Of a DNA stretch of 64,000 bases, positions 8,840 to 18,838 are shown piece by piece. Source of the stretch: Phaseolus vulgaris (Eukaryota; Streptophyta; Magnoliopsida; Fabales; Fabaceae); assembly GCF_000499845.2 (NCBI RefSeq), contig NC_023749.2, positions 32,234,041 through 32,298,040 on the forward strand, read 5' to 3'. The translations under genes were made by a program, and so were the position numbers. The notes under the pieces are model-generated. The model saw nothing but the letters and a program-made list of their open reading frames with translations. It had not been told where the DNA came from and ran no database searches. Position 1 is the first letter of the stretch, and every line of letters starts with the position of its first letter.

Positions 8840-11800
8840 AAGACCCGGAGGCACATCTGACGGCGTTCCACACCCAGATGATGTTGTCTGGGGGCTCAGA
8901 CGCTGTGTACTGCAAAATGTTCACGAGCACGCTAAGCGGAATCGCCATGGAGTGGTTCGTGAGCTTACCAGAAGGGCATATCACGTCTTTCTCTCAGTTT
9001 TCAAAGCTCTTCACTGAGCAATACATCGTCAACAAAGCACCTGCAGTGGTGTCATACGATTTGTTCGACGTGCGTCAGTACCAAGGTGAGTCGCTGAAAG
9101 ACTACCTCAACCGCTTTGGAGCACAAGTGGTTAGACTGCCCAGCAAAGATGAAGATATGCTGGTGCACGCGTTTAAGAAGGGGGTGCTGCCTGGCCCCTT
9201 CAGCGAGTCTCTCATCAGAAGCCATCCTAGCACCTTTGCAGAGATCCGACGACGCGCGGTGGCGCACATAGTGGCAGAAACAGAGGTTTCTGAGAAGAGA
9301 GGAAGTGCTGCACCACCAAGACCGCGTGGAGGGCAAGGGAAACCGCAGCAAGCAAGGGTGCATGAGGCCAAGGAGGGGAAAAAGGTGCGGGAAAAACCCC
9401 GTCCCTATGCACCAGGCAAAGATCAGAGCAGGGGGCGTGCAAGGGAGAACAATGCGCCCCCAAGATACAATTTCATGGTGGGATTGGCGGATCTCATCGC
9501 CCTTCCCGTTGTAGCAGCAAGACTACGCGTACCGGAGAAAACTGATAAGGTACTTGGTAGAAAGAAGAATGAGTGGTGTGAGTTTCACCAGGCCTTTGGC
9601 CACACACTTCACTCCTGTTTGGCGTTGGGACACCAACTGGCAGAGCTGGTGAAGACTGGGTTCCTAGCAGATTACCTGCGTGAGCCGCAGGGTGATCGCG
9701 CGTCGGGATCTCAGGCTGGAGAACAGCAGCATGAAGTCCCTGTGCACGGGGAGGTGCAAACAATCGCGGGAGGCTTCTCTGGTGGGGGATGCACAGCGTC
9801 ACAGAGAAGGAGGTACGCCCGGTCGGTTATGGCGGTAGACGCGGTAAATGAGAGCCATTACCCTGAAGTAGATATTATCTTCAGGAAAGCTGATCTACGG
9901 GACGTTGTCCCACACGACAACGACCTTGTGGTCATCTCCCTCATCACGGCTGAAAGACGAGTGCACCGAGTGCTCGTAGATCAAGGAAGCTCGGCAGACG
10001 TCATGTTCTGGCCGACGTTTAACAAGTTGCAGTTGTCCCCTGATCAGTTGAGGCCGTATACCGGGTGTCTCTACGGTTTTGCAGGAGATCAGGTAGAGGT
10101 GCGGGGATACATTGAGCTGAGGACAACGTTCACTGACGGAACGACAGCCCGCACTGAAAGGATAAAGTACCTAGTGGTGAACGCCCCTTCTGCGTACAAC
10201 ATTTTGTTGGGGAGGCCAACACTCAATAGGTTGGGCGCAATACCATCAACGAGGCACATGAAGTTGAAACTGTCGTCGATGGAGGGAACCGTGATAACCA
10301 TCAAGTCGGATCAGGCTGAGGCAAGACGCTGTTATGAGAACAGCCTGAAGCAGAAGAGAAGTGTATGTCACGTCACCACGAAACCACCACCAGGTGTGCG
10401 CGAAGAGCGATCGGTGGTTAGGGAGACACAGGGCGCTCAGAGGATGGAGAACGCTGCGGTGGGGGGCTTCCAGGTAGCCCAAGTTGAAGAAGAAGAGGAA
10501 GGCGCGATCGCTCCTCGCGAGTCAGGGATCGCGAGGGCGGTCATCGCCAGCGAGAGAAGGCCCCACCCAGCTGAAGGATGGGTCGAAGTGGACATCGGGG
10601 GGAAAAAGTTCAAATTGGGGGGATCCCTCGTTGAAGAAGAGCGAAAGCTGATCGTTGGTGTGATCGAAAAGCACATGGGTGCCTTTGCATGGTCAGCGTC
10701 CGACATGCCAGGAATCGATCCTGATTTCCTTTGCCATTGTCTGTCGATGGATCCGAAGGTTCGACCTGTGCGACAAAGAAGAAGGAAATTCAACGAGGAA
10801 AAGAGAAAGGTGATCCACGACGAAGCGCAGAAGCTCCTTGCTGCAGGGCATATCAGAGAGATCCAGTACCCCGAGTGGCTAGCGAATGTGGTACTGGTTC
10901 AGAAGGCAAGCGGCAAGTGGAGGATGTGCGTGGACTTCACTGACCTCAACAAGGCGTGCCCCAAGGATTCTTACCCTTTACCCAGTATAGATGCCCTAGT
11001 TGATAGCGCATCAGGGGGAAAGCTACTCAGCTTTTTGGATGCTTTTTCAGGGTATAACCAGATCAGGATGCACCCCATGGATGAGGGCAAGACCGCGTTT
11101 ATGACGGAACGGTCTTGCTATTGCTACAAGGTCATGCCATTCGGGCTAAAGAACGCGGGGGCCACCTACCAGCGGCTCATGGATAGGGTACTCTCGCCCA
11201 TGCTTGGAAGGAACGTACATGCATATGTAGATGACATGGTGGTTACGTCCCGAGAGAAGAAGCATCATGCAGCTGATCTGGAGGAACTATTCACCACCAT
11301 TGCCAAGTACAGGCTGAAGCTCAACCTAGAGAAGTGTATTTTTGGTGTGGAGGCTGGGAAGTTCTTGGGTTTCCTCTTAACAGAGCGGGGAATCGAAGCT
11401 AACCCAGAGAAGTGTGCAGCAATCGTGGCAATGAGGAGCCCAACGACGGTGAAGGAAGTGCAGCAGCTCACCGGTCGCTTGGCAGCCTTGTCACGGTTTA
11501 TGTCAGCTGGAGGGGAGAAAGGTCATCCATACTTCCAGTGCCTTAAACGCAATAGCAGATTCCTCTGGACACAGGAGTGCGAGGAGGCCTTCATCAAGCT
11601 TAAGGAGTATCTGGCAAGCCCACCAGTCTTGCGAAAACCTCAGGTAGGCATCCCTCTTCGTCTATATTTCGCTGTGACGGAGAGAGCAGTCAGCTCAGTC
11701 CTGGTGCAAGAGCAAGACCAGACCCAGAGGCCTGTTTATTTCGTGAGTAAGGTGCTGCAAGGCCCTGAAACAAGGTACCAGGCCCTCGAGAAGGCTGCCC

Positions 11801-11988
11801 TGGCGGTGGTGTTTTCAGCCAGAAGACTCAGGCATTACTTCCACAGCTTCACAGTGGTGGTGATGACTGATCTGCCTATCCAAAACGTGTTGAAGAAACC
11901 TGATGTAGCAGGCAGGATGGTCAAGTGGGCGGTGGAACTGTCAGAGTTTGACATTCAGTACGAGCCCCGAGGACCGATCAAGGGGTAG
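8840..11988 (+). pseudogene. Gypsy-1 gag-protease-RT-RNase H polyprotein segment
   Basis: Open frame (first ATG at 8878) of more than 1000 residues. Retrotransposon gag core (AMEWFVSLPEGHITSF) lies at about 8870-9300. A knuckle-like CEFHQAFGHTLHSC lies at about 9577-9620. The aspartic protease VLVDQGSSADVMF lies at about 9970-10010. Reverse transcriptase runs from about 10750 to 11500, with VDFTDLNKACPKD, FMTERSCYCYKVMPFGLKNA and the catalytic YVDDMVV at 11224-11244. The first RNase H domain (LYFAVTERAVSSVLVQEQ) lies at about 11660-11970. The frame ends at TAG 11986-11988, where Gypsy-3 has a CAG glutamine codon (KGQVFADF), so one C-to-T change splits the polyprotein. The role is element packaging, processing and cDNA synthesis. 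Confidence 0.93.
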
Positions 11989-13881
11989 GTGTTCGCGGAC
12001 TTTGTGGTCGAGCTGTCGTCGATCGCGACACCTGCAGAAGGTTTAGGTTTCCGATGGGTGTTATCGGTGGACGGTTCCTCTAATCAGCAGGGGAGTGGCG
12101 CTGGAGTCATTTTGGAAGGCCCAAACGGGGTACTGATCGAGCAGTCCCTCCACTTTGCCTTCAAGGCCAGCAACAATCAGGCGGAGTACGAAGCCCTGAT
12201 CGCAGGAATGTTGCTGGCAAGAGAAATGGGAGCAAGAAACCTGCTGGCCAAAAGCGACTCTTTGCTGGTCACGGGGCAGGTTACAGGGGAGTTCCAGGCA
12301 AAAGATCCCCAGATGGCAGCCTACCTGGAGTATGTACTGCTCCTGAAGACGTCCTTCACCAAGTTTGAATTGGTACACGTGCCAAGAGAGCAAAATGCCA
12401 GAGCAGACCTGCTTGCCAAGCTGGCTAGCTCAGGCAAAGGGGGGAAGCAGAGGACCGTCATTCAGGAGACCTTGAAGGTGCCGCGAGCGTTCGTGTCGGA
12501 CAACCAGGTACTTCATGTGTGCAAATCAATGGAGCGCCTGATGATCGATCATCGGTCGTTGACCCAAGAAACGCTGAGAGCACCGAGGGTGAGATCGCGA
12601 CCGTCGAAGACCGATGAGTCGATGGAGGTCCGCGCGGAGAAAGAACCCGACACCTGGATAACGCCATACCAGTTATACTTAGAAGATGGTGTACTCCCAC
12701 TCGACGTGGCAGAGGCAAAAAGGATAAAGAGGAGTTCAAGTAAGTTTACTCTAATAGATGGAAACCTCTTTAGATTTGGATTTTCTCACCCTGTGCAGAT
12801 CTGTGTGCACGGCGAGCAATGCACCAGACTCATGTCTGAGCTGCACGAGGGGGTGTGCGGAAGCCACGTAGGTGGTCGCGCTTTGGCAAGTAGGATACTC
12901 CGCGCGGGGTACTACTGGCCAAAGCTGAAGGAAGACTGCGTAAGGTTTGCTCAGCGCTGCAAACAGTGTCAACTGCACGCAGACTGGCACAAGGCACCTC
13001 CTGAGGAGTTGAGGTCCATCCATAGCCCGTGGCCATTCCACACATGGGGGATCGACATCCTAGGACCTTTTCCCCTGGCGATAAGGCAGATGAAGTTTCT
13101 CATTGTGGCCATCGAGTACTTCACCAAGTGGGTGGAGGCAGAACCAGTCGCACACATCACCGCACAGAAAGTCGAGCACTTCGTCTGGAAGAACATCGTC
13201 TGCCGCTTCGGAATACCCAAGAGGTTGGTCTCCGACAATGGCACCCAGTTCACGAGTCATCAGCTGAGGAAGATGTGTGAGGAGTTAAAGATACAACAGG
13301 TTTTCGCTTCAGTGGAACACCCACAAACCAATGGGCGGGTGGAGTCGGCCAATCGAGTACTGCTCAGGGGGCTGAAGCGAAGACTAGACAAGGCCAAAGG
13401 AAGCTGGGCAGAGGAGGTCCCCAGAATCGTATGGTCTTATCATACCACCCCACAGTCCAACACCCATGAGACACCCTTCAGCCTTGTCTATGGGACAGAC
13501 GCCATGATTCCCGTGGAAATACAGGAGAGCTCCCCCAGATTCTTGAATTTCATTGCTGAAGAGTCCAATGAAGAACGAAAGGTGAATCTCGACCTGCTGG
13601 ACGAAGTGCGGGAGGAAGCCAGAGTCAGTGCTGAAGCCGTAAAGAGAAGAGTAGAGCGGAGGCACAACTCTAAGGTGAGGCCCAGACGTTTCCAGGAAGG
13701 TGATCTGGTGATGAGAAAGGCGCATCAGAATGAGATAGAGAACAAGTTGTCCCCAAAGTGGACAGGCCCGTACAGAGTGGTCGAGACGTTGGAGAACGGA
13801 GCCTATCGCCTAGAGACTTTGGAGGGAGGAGCAATCCCTAGAACGTGGAACGCCACCCATTTAAAATTTTATTTCAGTTAA
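11989..13881 (+). CDS. Gypsy-1 second RNase H domain and integrase
   Basis: Continues the same frame after the single TAG, about 630 residues to the TAA at 13881. First comes the additional Tat-type RNase H (LSVDGSSNQQGSGAGVILEG, NNQAEYEALIAGM; about 12060-12430). Next is the integrase zinc region (HEGVCGSHVGGR ... CKQC, about 12845-12972). The catalytic core follows with D in WGIDILGPF (about 13050), D in SDNGTQF (about 13228) and E in NGRVESAN (about 13335), the D,D35E pattern. The C-terminal part has KLSPKWTGPYRVV. It has no start codon of its own and is expected only as part of gag-pol. Confidence 0.92.
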   Translation: MFADFVVELSSIATPAEGLGFRWVLSVDGSSNQQGSGAGVILEGPNGVLIEQSLHFAFKASNNQAEYEALIAGMLLAREMGARNLLAKSDSLLVTGQVTGEFQAKDPQMAAYLEYVLLLKTSFTKFELVHVPREQNARADLLAKLASSGKGGKQRTVIQETLKVPRAFVSDNQVLHVCKSMERLMIDHRSLTQETLRAPRVRSRPSKTDESMEVRAEKEPDTWITPYQLYLEDGVLPLDVAEAKRIKRSSSKFTLIDGNLFRFGFSHPVQICVHGEQCTRLMSELHEGVCGSHVGGRALASRILRAGYYWPKLKEDCVRFAQRCKQCQLHADWHKAPPEELRSIHSPWPFHTWGIDILGPFPLAIRQMKFLIVAIEYFTKWVEAEPVAHITAQKVEHFVWKNIVCRFGIPKRLVSDNGTQFTSHQLRKMCEELKIQQVFASVEHPQTNGRVESANRVLLRGLKRRLDKAKGSWAEEVPRIVWSYHTTPQSNTHETPFSLVYGTDAMIPVEIQESSPRFLNFIAEESNEERKVNLDLLDEVREEARVSAEAVKRRVERRHNSKVRPRRFQEGDLVMRKAHQNEIENKLSPKWTGPYRVVETLENGAYRLETLEGGAIPRTWNATHLKFYFS

Positions 13882-13888
13882 AGTTGTA

Positions 13889-14785
13889 CAGTAGTTGCGT
13901 TCTCGCGCTAAAAGATACATGCTTTGTATGTGGTGGAAACAGTTGAACAGACAAGGGGGCACTCTTTTCCCTAAGGAGGGTTTTAACGAGGCCACCCAAT
14001 TAAAGAAAAATTTCCAGCATATCAAGTGTGCGCAAGTATTAAAGTTAAAGTCCTCCTTGCCCCAGGCGCAAGCGCAGGTAATAGGTTAGGCCTTACTCGC
14101 CCTAGGCGCAAGTACTGGCACTGATCTAAGTCTTCCTCACCCCAGGTGTGAGCGCAGGCAGCTAAGGGTTTGAAAAGCCAGGGGTGCTAGTAAGACCTAG
14201 AGAGGGAAAGGAAAGATTCTGGCAAGTGTCCTTACCCACTTGGCATACACCAATATTGGCCCAGTAAGACCCTTAGCCCGAAACCCTTCTCATCCCAGGA
14301 GTGAGGCAGGAAATGAACGACTCAATCCGCCGAAGGGTGATGACCTTGGGGAAAGTAAGAGGGGTTAGCGAGAAACACTTTTCTTTCCCCAAAATGAGAC
14401 ATCACCTCGAGCGATCGATGTCAAAGTCCTCTATGCACTTAGCGCTAGAGCGACAGAGTAGCCAAGTAAAGATCGAAGAACGATCACTGATGAGTCGTTA
14501 GTGATTGGTTAGTGGCGCAAAGCAGCGCACGAGAACTGTTAAACACAAAGCTAAGGGAGTAGCTAGTCGTGATCAAGTAGAGGCCAAGATCAAAGGAGGC
14601 AGATCGCGCTAGGCCTAAGCTGGTTAACACTTAGTCGTGTGCATAAAGAAAGGTGAAGCTCAAGAAAAATACAAGAGAAGAAGCTTATACAAATTGAGAG
14701 TATGTATTCACAACCAAGTCTTATACAAATTTTGAGTGCTAAGAAAAGTTGTGCAGAAGTAAAAATTTACAAGAAAGAGAAGAGA
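13889..14785 (+). other. Non-coding spacer between pol and the antisense ORF, with tandem repeats
   Basis: About 900 bp without a convincing gene. Its main feature is a tandem array at 14053-14160: three units about 40-41 bp apart, cores cttgccccaggcgcaag (14056), ctcgccctaggcgcaag (14096) and ctcaccccaggtgtgag (14137), with a further relative near 14286. The equivalent spacer in Gypsy-3 (49104-50007) has the same array in the opposite orientation. The short open frames here are not credible proteins. Confidence 0.75.
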
Positions 14786-17035
14786 TCAAGGGGCAGGAGG
14801 GATGAGCTTTCCATCTACCACTTCGTGATAAATGCTGAATTGCGAGAGGTCCAGGTCTGGGAGAACGCAACAGATTTGCTCGAGTGCCAGCTCGAATCCG
14901 TCAGTAAAGGCATCAGCACCCACGTTCATCAAATCAGCTTTCTCCGCCTCCAGCTTTTGCTTTGAGGCCTCCGCAGCATTTCTCTCAGTGGTAAGGGCAG
15001 CAAGGGAGGAGGCAGCTTCTTCCAGTTGGCCCTTGGCTTCAGACAGTTTGCCCACTACCTCCTCAAGTTTTTTCTCTCCAGCAGCAGCTGCTTCTTTGGT
15101 GGACTCGAGCTCCCCCACTAGTTGAGAGTTCAGTTGGCGTAGGGAGGAGGTCTCGGCCCGTAGCTCCACCACCGCGCAGTCCAGAGAGCTAACAGTCTGC
15201 CCCATCAAGATCTCCGTCTTGATGGTCTCTTGGACCTGCGCTAGGTACTCCCTCCTAGCTTTTCCACCATGCCCCGCATCAGCTCTACAGACCCTTGAGC
15301 AGCTTCGAAGTCACTTCGCAGTGACTCCTTGTCGTGCTCAAGCTCCTTCACCCTCTTCTCCAGGGCTATTTGCTTGCGGTGCTGGGTGGAAAACTCCAAA
15401 GAGAGCACCATCTGCCTGGCCAGGTGCATGTCCACCTCATCACCGTTCCATTCGACGAGCTCCCGGTTGCTAATGAGCTGTCGAACCAGGGTGATGACCC
15501 TGCTAAAGTTCTCGTGGCTGGCTCCAGAGGCGCTTGGGCGCGAGCTGGATCCACCACATTCAGCAGTTGCAGTGGAGACTGGCAGTGGTGGTGGGGGACC
15601 CCCAGGTCGAGCAGAAGCACCCCCAGCAGGAGGAGCAGATGGACCAGGTGATTGGCCTACTGGGGGGGAGATGGCGGTTGAGAAGTTGGAGGCAACTGTT
15701 GGCAGGGAGAAGGAAGGCATGTGGGCTCTGAGGCAGGTTGAGTAGAGGGAGGAGGGGGTGAACCTTCCTCTACCTCCACCACCTCGATCTCCCCAGGCTG
15801 GAGAGACGAAGCCCCCTCAACCGCTGGCAATTTCCTCTGGCGGTGTATAAGAGGAGAGCCAGAGCTTTCCTCTTCGGTTGAGGCAGCAGCAACAGCAAGT
15901 GAAGTAGAAGCCTTCACCAGTCTTTTTCTTTTCCTTCCTTGCTCGGGGCCTTCAACTGGCGCGACCGAGAGAGGAGGGGCTGCGATGGGCTCAGTGGTAG
16001 AAGAAGAGGAGCCAGTTCCCTTGGTTCCCCGAAGCCTAGCAAGCTCCAGCAAGGCTTGCCTCCTGTCTTTCCCCGACATTGAATCTACATAGGTGAGAAA
16101 AGGAAGAGTTAGTTGGCCAAGTTACGCAAGTAAGTCAAAATATATAAAAGCATGCATGAGAAGGTGCAAGTATCCTAAGAGGTAGAAGAAGAGCTACCTA
16201 TGTACTTTTTCAGGGCCAACACATCGAACTCATCCTTGATGAGGCGAGCGGAGTTGTACTTGGCCCCCAGGAACAACCCACATAGCTCGCGCTCGTAGGG
16301 GGCCATGGCTTCGAGGTCCCTGGGTTTCTTGAATTCAACCCCAGGAACCCAGTAGAGGGGGTACCCCTCGAGCAGATTTGGACTTTGTGGGGTGGCAGAT
16401 ATCATGTAGAACCTGCCCTTCCAGTCTTTGAAGGATTGCTGGTATAGGCCCAGGAACACCCGTCCAGCAACCCCATTCAGGCTAACCCAGGACCTGTCCC
16501 CAGGATTCTTCGCCTCGAAGAAGTAGAGGAACACATCCACGGAGGCGTTGTGCCCGAAGTAATTGCAGAGGATCTGAAATGCCCGGATGAAGGCCCAGGC
16601 ATTGGGATGGAGTTGGCAGGGCGCGACGTTCAACTCCATCATCAGCTCCTTTTCGAAAAAGGTGAAGGGGAGGCGCAGCTTCAACCTTTTGAAGATGGCG
16701 GAGTAGATGAAGACGAAGGGCACCCCATTGGTGGCCCTATCGTCCGCACAGATGGGCATCCCTCGAGGAGGGATGCGGACTTGCATGTTGAAGTCGTTTT
16801 CCCTGTCTATGGCGCACGAAGGTTCATCCGGGTCATGGCTCAGAAGGGAAGTGAGGTGACCCTGCGGTAGTAGGGTGGATGTTTCGGCCAGCAACGCCAG
16901 GGGGGCCCAGTCGTAGACCCTGGCGTTGTCATGGTAGGAGGTGGCAGCAGGCGGTGTTGGAGCTGGCGCACTCGCGGAAGGCTGTGCACCAGAGGATGAG
17001 GCAATAATGCGCGCGGTTTGTTTCAAGCGAGCCAT
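14786..17035 (-). pseudogene. Antisense ORF of Gypsy-1 ('putative gypsy type transposon' domain plus coiled coil), two coding exons
   Basis: Minus-strand gene opposing gag-pol. Exon 1 runs 17035-16198 from ATG (MARLKQTARIIASSSGAQ). It matches the plant 'putative gypsy type transposon' family (Pfam Transposase_28, by recall), with NGVPFVFIYSAIFKRLKLRLPFTFFEKEL, LHPNAWAFIRAFQILC and DWKGRFYMI. An intron of 113 bp (16197-16085, GT/AG, phase 1) follows. Exon 2 starts at 16084, joining KKYI to D-SMSGKDRRQ. It is rich in Ser/Pro, then forms a long coiled coil and ends EVVDGKLIPPAP at 14786. Relative to Gypsy-3, exon 2 has two frameshifts (about 15657-15720 and 15245-15275). The function of the family is unknown. 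DNA upstream has a 5'-UTR intron and a G-box promoter. Confidence 0.85.
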
Positions 17036-17045
17036 CGCGAGATAG

Positions 17046-17311
17046 CTGCAAATGGAGGAAAAACGAAAGGTCAGAATGAATGGAAGAAGAGGGAATGATG
17101 AATGGTTCGGTGAAAACAGAGAAGGGAAAGGAGAAAGAGATGCCCAAGTGAAAAAAGGAAGAAGGGGAAGCAGAAATCAGGGCAAGAGCGCGAAAAACCC
17201 TAGCGCGGCTCGAGAGAGGGAAAGCAGGGGAAATGAATGCATGATAACGAGAAAGGTAAATGCAAACGGTAGAAATAACCTAAATAGACCCAGGAAGAAG
17301 AAAAACCATAC
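17046..17311 (-). other. 5'-UTR intron of the Gypsy-1 antisense gene (predicted)
   Basis: On the minus strand, donor CCAAAG|GTATGG at 17312/17311 and acceptor ctccatttgcag|CTATC ending at 17046, ten bases before the ATG codon. The 266-bp interval is T-rich towards its 3' end. Gypsy-3 has a 262-bp interval with the same layout (46622-46883), and the element at 19892-22458 keeps a similar donor (AATCAG|GTATGG near 21540). The splice sites are predicted, not observed. Confidence 0.65.
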
Positions 17312-17485
17312 CTTTGGATGATCGCAAGAGGTTTGGAAGCAGAAAACTTGAAGAAAGATGGGTGCGCAGAGAAAGAGTTCGCAAGAAGTCTGAGAGTCGA
17401 TTGAAGAAGATGAAGGAACAGTGAAGGCGCGCGCCAATTTGAATAAGGGAAGCGCTAGCGACACACCACGCTGGCCGTCGATGGG

Positions 17486-17576
17486 GCCACGTGTCGCGAG
17501 ATTAAGGAAGGAAGTCCAAACGTTAAAAGAGCAACACGTGAGGTGGCACGTGACGCGGTCCCACTTGCCACGTGGA
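17486..17576 (-). promoter_or_regulatory. G-box cluster, putative antisense promoter of Gypsy-1
   Basis: Four CACGTG hexamers at 17488, 17535, 17547 and 17569, between the predicted 5' exon of the antisense gene and the polypurine tract. CACGTG is the core of plant G-box/ABRE elements bound by bZIP and bHLH factors. Gypsy-3 has four CACGTG in a comparable place. Promoter activity is inferred from position and conservation. Confidence 0.6.
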
Positions 17577-17627
17577 CTGAGGGCACGACCACTTAGTCTC
17601 TTCACCGAGAACGATTTCACGACTCGA

Positions 17628-17641
17628 GACTGGGGGGCTTG
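17628..17641 (+). other. Polypurine tract of Gypsy-1
   Basis: The stretch ctggggggcttg lies immediately before the 3' LTR start at 17642. The same tract ends directly before the LTRs at 21875 and 39835 and, inverted, follows the LTR ending at 46290. Confidence 0.85.
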
Positions 17642-18833
17642 TGATCCGATCGGTCATCGGTAGTCGATGACGTCAGCAGCAGAGGACCACGTGGACCACT
17701 CGCAGGGTGACACGTGGACCAAGTGACAGAGAGATCAAGGAGACGATCGCCAAGAGCGGTGATCGGGGGTCAGTAACCAAGTGACCATCGACAGATCAGG
17801 CGGCAGAGAGGTCAGGGGACAGATCATCCAGAACGGTGATCGGTGGTCAGTAGCCAAGTGGCCACCAATAGACCAGTTCCCAGACTCACGCCTGGGGGCA
17901 GAACGCGAGAAGTAAATGGAGCACTGATCAGTCATCGGGTGCATTGTCATCGGGGTCTCGTGTTACACGCAGTTAAACTGGGATTGAGGTTCCCAGCGAG
18001 AGCGTTACGCATGAACCTCGCACGAGCACATCCCAGGGAATCATGCACGAGAGTGGCCTGAGGGAACTAGTAAACCAGTCAGTGATTGGTGATTCCCTCA
18101 ACCCATTACGTGCGTGACACCGTGTAGGGTAAGCCGTTTACGCAGGGAGCAACGTCTGGTGAGTGTGCCTAGACCAGCCACACCTGGCGTTCTCCTGAGA
18201 GTATGCGATTTACCCAGATGGAAGAAATATCCTAAGTTACTCCGCAAGGGCGTAACTTAGGCACACAAGAGAAGCGCTAGAGCCCTTCCAGTAAGTGACA
18301 CGTGTGTGGTTAGATGTGAGTCGCATGCCTCCACGTGTCATCATCTGAGAGGGGTGCGGTCCAGATAAAGGTGCACTCCGTACTGCTAAAGGTACAGACA
18401 AGCGCAGCCAAGCGCAGAGACGCGCGGACACGCACAGACACCCACACTCTACTGATTCTGAAGGTACATTGTCTCAGAAAAGCATAACAGGGTTCTGACA
18501 CATGCCAGAAAAGCATAACAGAATTCTGTTATGCCCAGAAGCAGAGAGAGAGACATAAAGGAGAATCAGGGAGAGATTGAGGGGGATACGAGAAAAAAGA
18601 GAGCAAGAGGTTTTTCACACACACTGCTAGTTTTCTCATTTGGTGGTTATGTGGTCTAACTTGATCGTCGGAGTGCAAACGGCCGCTAGAGGCGCCGTCT
18701 GTGTGTTTTGCAGGTCACGTTTGGAGCATCAAGAGAAGGTTCTGAGGGTGACTTTGCAGAGAACGCAGTCGCGTAGACGGGACAGAGAGCGCTACAAAGC
18801 GATTCCTCCACGTTCGAGTTGCCGGCAGGATCA
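17642..18833 (+). repeat. 3' LTR of Gypsy-1
   Basis: 1192 bp. It matches the 5' LTR except for three transitions (near 17900, 18165 and 18670) and an extra 190-bp segment at the TATA-like ATAAAGG. The extra segment leaves ATAAAGG at both 18365-18371 and 18555-18561. The Tat-shared block is at 18658-18678. Confidence 0.95.
18372..18554 (+). repeat. 183-bp segment present only in the 3' LTR of Gypsy-1
   Basis: Flanked by the direct repeat ATAAAGG (18365-18371 and 18555-18561), with one ATAAAGG at the matching point of the 5' LTR (8107-8113). Inside, CAGAAAAGCATAACAG occurs twice (about 18475 and 18507). At 18513-18534 there is a perfect 22-bp palindrome with 11-base arms GCATAACAGAA. It could be an insertion with a 7-bp target duplication, or the ancestral state lost from the 5' LTR by recombination between the 7-bp repeats. 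Confidence 0.8.
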
Positions 18834-18838
18834 AGTAT
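18834..18838. repeat. Target site duplication, right (AGTAT)
   Basis: Matches 7379-7383 exactly and confirms both LTR boundaries of Gypsy-1. Confidence 0.95.

Larger units (their letters stand above)
7384..18833 (+). mobile_element. Complete Ty3/Gypsy Tat-lineage retrotransposon (Gypsy-1)
   Basis: 11.45-kb element with LTRs TGATCC...GGATCA, flanked by the 5-bp target duplication AGTAT (7379-7383 and 18834-18838). Order: 5' LTR, PBS, gag-protease-RT-RNase H, a second RNase H domain, integrase, a 40-bp tandem repeat, an antisense intron-containing ORF, polypurine tract, 3' LTR. The second RNase H and the antisense ORF before the 3' LTR are hallmarks of the Tat lineage. Its LTRs differ by three transitions over about 1002 aligned bases, plus a 190-bp segment present only in the 3' LTR, so the insertion is recent. 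gag-pol carries one frameshift and one nonsense codon, so this copy is probably not autonomous. Confidence 0.96.
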
